This document shows, piece by piece, positions 27,119 to 33,709 of a stretch of DNA of 33,709 nucleotides. The position numbers were made by a program, and so were the translations under genes. Origin of the DNA: Sphingomonadaceae bacterium. GTDB lineage: Bacteria; Pseudomonadota; Alphaproteobacteria; Sphingomonadales; Sphingomonadaceae. Below the pieces are notes generated by a model. That model was not told where the DNA came from. It worked only from the letters and a program-made list of their open reading frames with translations, and made no database searches. The stretch covers positions 1 to 33,709 of the forward strand of contig JAEMTM010000005.1 of assembly GCA_016462305.1 (NCBI GenBank), given 5' to 3'. Within the stretch, counting starts at the first letter, position 1; each line of letters opens with the position of its first letter.

Positions 27119-29527
27119 CTAATCATCCTTCGCAAGCGCGTCGTGAACTGCTTCGGCGATTTGCTGAACGGAAAACGGCTTAGCCAAGAACGCGACATTG
27201 TCGAGGCTGATCGTTTCGCGTAATTGCTCCTCGGCATAGCCAGATATGAACAGCAACCGGATATCGCCATAACTTTCGCGCAATCGCCGTGCCATCGATG
27301 GCCCATCCAAATTGGGCATCACAACATCGGAAACGACCAAGTCGTAACGCTTCCCGTCGGCGAAGAGTTTAAGCGCTTGTTCACCATCATTCGCGGTTTC
27401 CACCACATAGCCTTGCCGGGCCAGCGCCCGTTCAGCCACGGCGCGCACCATATCCTCGTCCTCAACGATTAATATCCGGCCACTGCCCCAAAAGTCCTTT
27501 GGCTTGTACAATTCGCGCTTCGCGACTTCAGGCGTCGGAATTTCGCCCCGGTGGACCGGCAGGAAGATGTCAAACCGCGTTCCATTTCCCAGTTGGGAGT
27601 CTGCAAAAATAAATCCGCCAGATTGTTTGACGATGCCGTATACCGTTGACAGGCCAAGCCCTGTGCCTTTGCCCATTTCCTTGGTCGTGAAAAACGGTTC
27701 GAATATCTTCGACAGATTTTCTTTCGGGATGCCGACACCGCTGTCTTCGACAGACAGTTGGACATAATCACCGATTGGCAAAAACTCTCTGCCCATTGCG
27801 GCAACTTCGCTTTGGCTGACAGCGACGGTGCTGATGTGTACGACGCCACCCTTGGGCATAGCGTCACGCGCATTCACGCCCAGGTTGATGATAACTTGTT
27901 CAAGCTGCCCCGGGTCAGCCCGCACTGCGCCAACGCCGCGCCCATGATGCACCTCAAGCCGCACGGTTTCGCCCAAAAGTCGCTTCAACAGGCTGGAGAC
28001 ATCGGCCACCACATTGGCGAGTTGCACGATTTGCGGACGCAGCGTCTGCTGACGCGAAAAGGCCAGTAACTGGCGCGTCAGGCTCGCCGCACGGTTGGAG
28101 TTATTCTTAATCTGCTGAATATCGTCATAATCGCTGTCGCCCGGCTGATGTCGCAACAGCATCAGGTCGCAATAGCCAATGATCGCGGTTAGGATATTGT
28201 TAAAGTCATGCGCGACGCCACCTGCAAGCTGGCCAATGGATTCCATCTTGGTCTGCTGCGCGACTTGGCGTTTCAGTGCAATCTCTTCGCTATTATCCTT
28301 CAGCCCGAGCAGCACCGCAGCCTCACCTAGTCCGCGCACGCCAGCGATTGACAAAGCGATCACCTCGTCGGGCCGCTCCTTCAGCCGAATGGCGATGTCG
28401 CCTGAAGTTACTGCGCCGCTGCCGTATCGCCGAATGCTATCAAGGACCGCGCCTTTGTCCTCGTTGATGACAAGATCGCCCGGATAAGGCGGCAATTTAT
28501 CTGCCTGCACATCAAGCACGCGCGCGAAGGCGTCATTGGCAAACAGGAACCGTCCGTCGCGATCAACCAGCGCAAGCCCAAGTGGAAGCGTCGACAGCAA
28601 TTGTTCCACATGCGCCAGCGCCAAACCGCGATCAACTTTCACGCCTTCTTCATCGACCGCGAGCAAAAGCGCGGCGCTTTCGGCATTTTCTTCGTTCAAA
28701 GGGACGTGCAGCAACCGGATCGGCAAACCCCGGCGCCCCTCACGTTCAAAATACACGCTGCCTTTTTCATCCATCCGGACAAAATCGGCAAAGAGCTGAC
28801 CAAGAATAGGCTCCATATCCGTGCCCGTCGCGCGCAATGTAAAGGCGGCATTGGCCGCACGCACTGCGCCATCGGCGCTCACGGCGACCGCCATCACGCC
28901 GCTGCTGGACATCGCCCGGCCAATGCGCCCCGTAATCACCTCAATCGCGCGGCGTTCAATGGCGATCTCCTCTACCGCCGCCAAATGCCACATCAGATAT
29001 TCATCGGCCATGCCGGCTCGAGCGACCTTTACACTGAAGGTTCTGCCTTCTTGAACGATCATTGCAATATCCGCGCTTCCGTCGCGCCATGCGGCACGGC
29101 CTGCGGCAACAAGCAATGCGCGATTGACGTCATCGACGCCAAGGTCTGGTGGCGCTTTCAATCCCGGAAAGGCTATTGTGTAATGGTCATTGGCGCAGAC
29201 CAAACGGCCGGCCCGGTCGCTGATCGCGATGGCAGCATTGCTCATCTGAGTCGCGGCATGGGTTATCGACCAGTCAGGCACCGACAATTCAGGCGCGTTG
29301 TCGACAGAAGGTCCGCTACGGAAAAAATATATGAGGCCGACGGCGGCGATTATCGTTGCAGCGCATGATCCCAACAGGATGATATTTTCCGTCGAAAACC
29401 ACAGAATTATGAGCGACAATAGGGTCGCCAGCACCACGACCCCGATCTTTTGAAAATCCAGCCGCGGATAGGCATCGACATCCCCGCCAAGCATCTGAAA
29501 ATCAGTCGGCGACGGTATCTTGTTCAA
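27119..29527 (-). CDS. cckA: CckA-type hybrid sensor histidine kinase
   Basis: CckA is the inner-membrane kinase/phosphatase that feeds phosphate through ChpT to the cell-cycle regulator CtrA. Two N-terminal membrane helices (GVVVLATLLSLIILWF and IILLGSCAATIIAAVGLIYFF) are followed by PAS-like sensor domains at about residues 80-410. The HisKA domain GQLAGGVAHDFNNILTAIIGYCDLM has its histidine at about 440. The ATPase domain follows with NLGVNARDAMPKGG, DSGVGIPKENL and GTGLGLSTVYGIVKQSGG. A receiver domain completes it (RILIVEDEDMV, phospho-acceptor aspartate at about 734 in VVSDVVMPNLDGP). HDFNN in the H-box is characteristic of CckA. The start is TTG 29527 with AAGGGG just upstream; the in-frame ATG at 29494 lacks such a site. 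Length is 802 aa. Confidence 0.9.
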   Translation of the reverse strand: MNKIPSPTDFQMLGGDVDAYPRLDFQKIGVVVLATLLSLIILWFSTENIILLGSCAATIIAAVGLIYFFRSGPSVDNAPELSVPDWSITHAATQMSNAAIAISDRAGRLVCANDHYTIAFPGLKAPPDLGVDDVNRALLVAAGRAAWRDGSADIAMIVQEGRTFSVKVARAGMADEYLMWHLAAVEEIAIERRAIEVITGRIGRAMSSSGVMAVAVSADGAVRAANAAFTLRATGTDMEPILGQLFADFVRMDEKGSVYFEREGRRGLPIRLLHVPLNEENAESAALLLAVDEEGVKVDRGLALAHVEQLLSTLPLGLALVDRDGRFLFANDAFARVLDVQADKLPPYPGDLVINEDKGAVLDSIRRYGSGAVTSGDIAIRLKERPDEVIALSIAGVRGLGEAAVLLGLKDNSEEIALKRQVAQQTKMESIGQLAGGVAHDFNNILTAIIGYCDLMLLRHQPGDSDYDDIQQIKNNSNRAASLTRQLLAFSRQQTLRPQIVQLANVVADVSSLLKRLLGETVRLEVHHGRGVGAVRADPGQLEQVIINLGVNARDAMPKGGVVHISTVAVSQSEVAAMGREFLPIGDYVQLSVEDSGVGIPKENLSKIFEPFFTTKEMGKGTGLGLSTVYGIVKQSGGFIFADSQLGNGTRFDIFLPVHRGEIPTPEVAKRELYKPKDFWGSGRILIVEDEDMVRAVAERALARQGYVVETANDGEQALKLFADGKRYDLVVSDVVMPNLDGPSMARRLRESYGDIRLLFISGYAEEQLRETISLDNVAFLAKPFSVQQIAEAVHDALAKDD

Positions 29528-29664
29528 AACGGCCCCTTACCCGATAAAATCGTGCGGCTCAAACTTACGGCACAGTTTACCATAGCCATGGGCTGGAACG
29601 CATCCTACCGTTTGTCAAGATTTCGTGATCGCCATGCAGGTTCTGCCTCTTACTTACCTAAACT

Positions 29665-30231
29665 TCATCTGCCCGACGCAAGTGACTTGGACCGACGACG
29701 CCATTTGGCACTTACGCGCCAACGCCAAAACCAGGCGGAGATGAAATAGCCAATGGCGGCCATCCCAATCGAAATAATTGCCAGCCCCGCTATCCCCTGA
29801 ACGAGTGCAAGTGGCGCTTCATTCCAGACATAATCACCCCAAGCGGATAAGGGCGCAGCCGTTTCAATGAGTTCATAAAAGCGTCCGGAACCATTGTTTA
29901 ACCGCAAAACGGATTCACCGACATAGACCGACCCGAAGAGGATAAACGGCGTGGTCGCTGGCATGCTGAGAAAAGTCATCGCCGCGCCGATGGGAATATT
30001 GGCACGGAGCGGCAGCGCCAATAATGCCACGCCAGCAATTTGGACGCCGGGTATCAGCAGGAAAATGCCGACGAGCAAGCCAAGCGCGACGCCGCGCGGC
30101 ACCGAACGGCGCGTAAATCGCCACAATGCCGGGTGGAAAACGCGTTGCGCAAAAGGACGCAGAAAACGGCTGCGTTCAAAGCTGTCGCGAGTCGGCGCTT
30201 GCTTATGTAACCAGGCGTTGAATTTGCTCAT
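29665..30231 (-). CDS. DUF2062 inner-membrane protein
   Basis: This is a small membrane protein of the DUF2062 family, function unknown. After a basic N-terminal segment ([32 protein letters not shown]) come hydrophobic stretches: [54 protein letters not shown] and, near the C-terminus, [29 protein letters not shown]. The segment [23 protein letters not shown] is the recognisable family feature. Length is 188 aa. The start overlaps the smpB stop by four bases (ATGA), so translation is coupled to the tmRNA-binding protein. Neighbours suggest coexpression with smpB and dapA but give no clear function. Confidence 0.82.
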   Translation of the reverse strand: MSKFNAWLHKQAPTRDSFERSRFLRPFAQRVFHPALWRFTRRSVPRGVALGLLVGIFLLIPGVQIAGVALLALPLRANIPIGAAMTFLSMPATTPFILFGSVYVGESVLRLNNGSGRFYELIETAAPLSAWGDYVWNEAPLALVQGIAGLAIISIGMAAIGYFISAWFWRWRVSAKWRRRSKSLASGR

Positions 30232-30710
30232 CCGCGATCCCGCATAATTCGTCCTTGTTCGCGCTTCCAGTCACGCTCTTTTTCCGTCGCACGCTTGTCT
30301 GGGGCCTTTTTACCCTTTGCCAAAGCCAGTTCCACTTTCGCCCTACCCCGGCCATTGAAGTAAATCGACAGCGGCACGAGCGTCATACCTTGACGCATGA
30401 CCGCTCCATGCAGCTTGTTTATTTCACGTTCATTAAGCAGCAACTTGCGCGGGCGCTTCGGTTCGTGGTTGAAACGGTTGCCATGACTGAATTCAGGAAT
30501 ATTGGCATTAATCAGCCAAATTTGATCATCACGAACTTCGGCGTAACTCTCGGCAATTGACCCTTCGCCAAAACGAAGTGACTTTACCTCCGTACCAGTC
30601 AGGACAATGCCAGCTTCATATTTGTCATCAATATGAAAATCATAGCGCGCCCGCCGGTTTTCGGCGACCGTTTTGACCTTGTTAAATGCTTCCGGCTTTG
30701 GACGAGTCAT
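30228..30710 (-). CDS. smpB: SsrA-binding protein SmpB
   Basis: SmpB binds tmRNA and delivers it to stalled ribosomes for trans-translation. The family start [43 protein letters not shown] is intact. So are the tmRNA-contacting [20 protein letters not shown] and the C-terminal basic tail [22 protein letters not shown], which folds along the empty mRNA channel. Length is 160 aa, normal. The ATG overlaps the dapA TAA by one base (TAATG), and the stop overlaps the DUF2062 start. The tmRNA gene (ssrA) itself is not in this window. Confidence 0.97.
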   Translation of the reverse strand: MTRPKPEAFNKVKTVAENRRARYDFHIDDKYEAGIVLTGTEVKSLRFGEGSIAESYAEVRDDQIWLINANIPEFSHGNRFNHEPKRPRKLLLNEREINKLHGAVMRQGMTLVPLSIYFNGRGRAKVELALAKGKKAPDKRATEKERDWKREQGRIMRDRG

Positions 30711-31585
30711 TAGATCAGACCTGCATTCTCCAAGGCGGCATCAACCTGACGACGGCTCGCCTCACTCGGCGGTGTCATTGGCAAACGCAACTCCGTCGGG
30801 AAGCCTTCGATTACCCGAGACAAAGCATATTTGATTGGACCGGGGGACGCATCAGAAAACAATGCCAAATGCAAGGGATAGAGCTTGTCGTTCAGCTTAC
30901 GCGCCAAATCATAGTCACCCGATGCACAAGCCGCCTGAAACTCTGCGCATAGCTTCGGCGCGACATTCGCCGTCACCGAAATACAGCCTTTGCCGCCTGC
31001 CGCATTGAACGCGAGCGACTGTTCATCGACGCCTGACAACAGACAGAAGTCCGGCCCACAGGCCAAACGGTGGTCGGTGACACGCGGCATGTCGCCACTG
31101 GCATCCTTAATGCCGATTATGGTTGGCAACTTTGCCAGACGGGCGACGGTTTCCGGTTCAATATCCGTCACCGTGCGCGCCGGCACATTGTAGAGCAATA
31201 TCGGCAGATCGTTCTTTTTCGTCATATGTTCGAAATGCGCGTAAATGCCCTCTTGATTTGGCCGGTTGTAATAAGGCGCAACCACAAGCCCAGCGGCGGC
31301 CCCGCTTTTCTTAGAAAAGTTGAGGTGCAGGACAGCGTTGTTTGTGTCGTTTGAACCGCAACCCGCGATGACAGGCACGCGCCCGGCGGCTTGCTCAATG
31401 CATATCTCAATGACACGATGATGCTCCGCGTTAGACAGTGTCGATGCCTCTCCGGTGGTTCCTGCGGGCACAAGCGCACTTGAGCCTTGTTCGATTTGCC
31501 AATCGATTAATGCCCGAAAATGCTTTTCGCTAAACGCTCCGTCGCAAAAAGGAGTCACTAGAGCCGGTATTGATCCGGAAAACAT
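30710..31585 (-). CDS. dapA: 4-hydroxy-tetrahydrodipicolinate synthase
   Basis: DapA condenses pyruvate with aspartate semialdehyde, the first committed step to diaminopimelate and lysine. The lysine that forms the Schiff base is in [14 protein letters not shown] at about residue 162. The catalytic tyrosine is in [13 protein letters not shown] and the pyruvate-binding threonines in [12 protein letters not shown]. Length is 291 aa, as usual. The start [13 protein letters not shown] is the family opening. It is the first gene of the minus-strand run dapA-smpB-DUF2062, and is divergent from the lytic transglycosylase gene across an 87-bp gap. Diaminopimelate supply and murein turnover thus share one intergenic region. 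Confidence 0.96.
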   Translation of the reverse strand: MFSGSIPALVTPFCDGAFSEKHFRALIDWQIEQGSSALVPAGTTGEASTLSNAEHHRVIEICIEQAAGRVPVIAGCGSNDTNNAVLHLNFSKKSGAAAGLVVAPYYNRPNQEGIYAHFEHMTKKNDLPILLYNVPARTVTDIEPETVARLAKLPTIIGIKDASGDMPRVTDHRLACGPDFCLLSGVDEQSLAFNAAGGKGCISVTANVAPKLCAEFQAACASGDYDLARKLNDKLYPLHLALFSDASPGPIKYALSRVIEGFPTELRLPMTPPSEASRRQVDAALENAGLI

Positions 31586-31602
31586 ATTAAATGACTTTCA
31601 TT

Positions 31603-31632
31603 TTGATCCAAATTGAACGCTAGTCTTATTAT
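31603..31632 (+). promoter_or_regulatory. Candidate promoter of the lytic transglycosylase gene
   Basis: TTGATC at 31603-31608 and TATTAT at 31627-31632 are 18 bp apart in the divergent gap between dapA and the transglycosylase gene. An overlapping TATAGT at 31630-31635 is an alternative -10. The match is moderate. Confidence 0.35.
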
Positions 31633-31672
31633 AGTCGCTCGTTCAGCGATTGATAAGGTTGGGGTCCATAAT

Positions 31673-33700
31673 ATGTCCGGCATGGTAAAGCACCTTCTTT
31701 CAGCATCAGCTCTCATTATTTCATTCGCGGCACTCGCCTCCGCGCAGCAACCCGATGGGATCATATGGAAACCCGGCACTGGCGGCGGACAAATGTCCCC
31801 GCCATCTGGACAACCACTGTCTACACCCGTCATTTTCGACTCAAGCGAGGGCAAAATCCCCGCCGCGCTGCAGCGTTGGAAAATGTTAAGCGCACCCGGC
31901 AATTATAGCTTTAACGATTATGCCTCATTTTTGATGCTGTACCCCGATTGGCCAAATAGCGAGGAGATGCGGCAGAAAGCTGAACAGGCGATAAATCCGC
32001 TGTCTTACTCTCCTAACCAAATAGTGGCTTATTTTGACCGCTTGCCGCCAGTCACCAATGAAGGCCGCGCAAAATTTGCATTGGCGCTGGATAGCGTTGG
32101 CGACAAGGCGCGTGCCCAAGCAGTAGCGCGCGAGGCTTGGCGCGGTGGCGCACTGAGCGACGAAGATGAAGGGCGGGTTTTCCGCATTGCCAACGGCACG
32201 TTGACATCCGCCGACCATGATGCACGAATCGACCGGCTGCTATGGTCAGGATCGACGCGCGGCGCCGAACGCTGGATCGCATTCACCTCGCCGCAGCGTC
32301 GCCCTGCGTTTGTCGCTGCGCTTGCAACACGGATGAAGGCACAAGATGCCGACTTGAAGGTGCAAGAAGCAGGCGCTTCAGCGAATAACGAGGCCAGTCT
32401 GCTGGCGGCGCGGGCGGACGCGATGCGCGCTGCTGGTGACGGCTTTGCTGTGCGCGAATTGCTTGCAAACCGGGGGAATCTGGTCGCACCGGTGCCCGTC
32501 CCCAAGGATTGGTACCAATTGCTACTCACGCATGCCCGCGCTGCCGAAATGGACGGCCAATTTGACGTGGCATATCGCATCGCCTCGCGTGTGGACGACG
32601 CCGTCCCTGCTGGCCTTGTCATGGCGGACCAAGATCTGCCGACGCGGGATCGCTATACCAGCCTCACTTGGCTGGCCGGATCGGTGGCTATGGACCGTTT
32701 GGGCCGCCCGCGTGATGCCGTAAACATGTTCGAACGCTATGCAACTGCCGCAAAAACCGCACAAACCCGATCAAAGGGTTTTTATTGGGCGGGCAAGGCC
32801 GCAACAAAGGCGGGCGACCCGTCAAGCGCGACGCTTTATTATGAAAAAGCAGCGGCCTATTATGAAAGCTTTTTTGGCCAGTTGTCTTTGGAGCAGCTAC
32901 GTCGGGCCTTACCGCAAGTTCCGCGTGTGGCGGCTACCCCGCCTGTTCTGGCGGACGGGAATCTTCCCCCTGTGCATTTGGCGGCGGCGCTGGCCGCAAA
33001 ATATGGTAGCTGGCGTGACCAAAGCAATTTTTTCAGGGCCATTGCCCGCCACGCGGATGACCGTGACGCTTACACGGCTGCAATTGGCCTGTCGCAAGCG
33101 CTTGGCCGTCCGGATTTAGCGGTCATGGCGGGTCGTGCAGCGCGCAGCGATGGCATCCCCGATTTGCTGGGTAACAGCTACCCCATTGTCAATGTTCCAG
33201 CGGCGCATAGCCAGACTTGGACGCTCGCCCATGCGATCATGCGTCAGGAAAGCCAGTTTGACCGCGCCGCCGTCAGCCACGCAGGGGCACGCGGCCTGAT
33301 GCAATTGATGCCCGGAACCGCGCGGGAGACATCGGGCAAAATCTCAATGGCCTATCGTCCTGATGCGCTGACCATTGATACCGATTACAACATCGCCTTG
33401 GGTGCCACCTATATTGAGCGCATGCTCGATTATTATGACGGAAGCTATCCCTTGGCCATTGCCGCATATAATGGCGGCCCGGGTAACGTGAACAAATGGC
33501 TCCGCGCCTATGGCGACCCACGCACAGGCAGTATCGATATGATGGATTGGATTGAGAAAATCCCGCTCAGCGAAACCCGCGATTATGTCTACCGCGTTTT
33601 GGAAAATGCGGTGATGTATGACCATCTCCACCCCGAAAAGGCACGGGTGCAGTCATCTACGCCACTGAGCGCCTATTTGGGCAAATCGACACCGGGTTGA
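31673..33700 (+). CDS. Soluble lytic murein transglycosylase (Slt70-like)
   Basis: This periplasmic enzyme cleaves the MurNAc-GlcNAc bond of peptidoglycan to form 1,6-anhydro ends. The N-terminus MSGMVKHLLSASALIISFAALASA is a signal peptide. I chose ATG 31673 (GGGG eight bases upstream) over the track TTG 31613; ATG 31682 is a further alternative. The long middle part (about 60-480) is alpha-helical and alanine-rich, like the superhelical U and L domains of Slt70. The C-terminal SLT domain contains the catalytic glutamate at about 526 in AIMRQESQFDRAAVSHAGARGLMQLMPGTA. The later IALGATYIERMLDYYDGSYPLAIAAYNGGPGNVNKW completes the family motifs. Length is 675 aa. Confidence 0.93.
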   Translation: MSGMVKHLLSASALIISFAALASAQQPDGIIWKPGTGGGQMSPPSGQPLSTPVIFDSSEGKIPAALQRWKMLSAPGNYSFNDYASFLMLYPDWPNSEEMRQKAEQAINPLSYSPNQIVAYFDRLPPVTNEGRAKFALALDSVGDKARAQAVAREAWRGGALSDEDEGRVFRIANGTLTSADHDARIDRLLWSGSTRGAERWIAFTSPQRRPAFVAALATRMKAQDADLKVQEAGASANNEASLLAARADAMRAAGDGFAVRELLANRGNLVAPVPVPKDWYQLLLTHARAAEMDGQFDVAYRIASRVDDAVPAGLVMADQDLPTRDRYTSLTWLAGSVAMDRLGRPRDAVNMFERYATAAKTAQTRSKGFYWAGKAATKAGDPSSATLYYEKAAAYYESFFGQLSLEQLRRALPQVPRVAATPPVLADGNLPPVHLAAALAAKYGSWRDQSNFFRAIARHADDRDAYTAAIGLSQALGRPDLAVMAGRAARSDGIPDLLGNSYPIVNVPAAHSQTWTLAHAIMRQESQFDRAAVSHAGARGLMQLMPGTARETSGKISMAYRPDALTIDTDYNIALGATYIERMLDYYDGSYPLAIAAYNGGPGNVNKWLRAYGDPRTGSIDMMDWIEKIPLSETRDYVYRVLENAVMYDHLHPEKARVQSSTPLSAYLGKSTPG

Positions 33701-33709
33701 TACCCGCCC

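Noticed and set aside
28601-29368. 255-aa plus-strand ORF antisense to cckA
   Set aside because: It lies opposite the PAS region of cckA, lacks a ribosome binding site and has no recognisable domain.

Overview
The window is a densely packed chromosomal core region of an alphaproteobacterium. I infer the order Sphingomonadales (Sphingorhabdus/Sphingopyxis-like), with moderately high GC. The evidence is: a ChvG/ChvI two-component pair followed by a short HprK kinase, RapZ, a mannose-type EIIA and HPr; a CckA-type hybrid histidine kinase next to recA; a GAAC-N7-GAAC LexA box of the alphaproteobacterial type upstream of recA; and a eukaryote-like NADP isocitrate dehydrogenase. I see no mobile element, phage, CRISPR array, rRNA or tRNA gene.

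Layout. 97-1538 (+): an HSL-family esterase overlapping rppH. 1543-6290 (-): a secreted M28 peptidase, guaB, rsmB and a small TPR lipoprotein-like or periplasmic protein, read in that order. 6591-8062 (+): an SPFH (stomatin-like) protein and its NfeD partner. 8063-8480 is the largest gene-free gap. It holds a boxB/boxA-like element resembling an rRNA leader, a long inverted repeat and two REP-like palindromes. 8481-10082 (-): pckA, divergent from chvI across an intergenic region that carries a perfect 12-bp palindrome and recognisable promoter sequences. 10273-15452 (+): one run of seven overlapping genes, chvI-chvG-hprK-rapZ-EIIA-HPr-trmH, linking envelope/acid-stress sensing to the truncated nitrogen-type PTS.

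15455-18360 (-): psd and pssA (phosphatidylethanolamine synthesis), then rmuC. 18513-19733 (+): icd, with a strong intrinsic terminator. 19826-21595 (+): a KefB/C-type cation/proton antiporter that ends tail-to-tail with alaS, the two stop codons sharing TTAA. 21592-29527 (-): cckA, recA (SOS box), an arginase-family hydrolase, a glutathione S-transferase and alaS. 29665-31585 (-): dapA, smpB and a DUF2062 membrane protein, overlapping each other. 31673-33700 (+): a soluble lytic transglycosylase, divergent from dapA.

Almost everything here is conserved housekeeping. The least explained part is the structured non-coding gap between nfeD and pckA. The regulatory sites near chvI/pckA and recA are the next most useful observations. 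All functional names come from reading motifs in the translations; no database search was possible.
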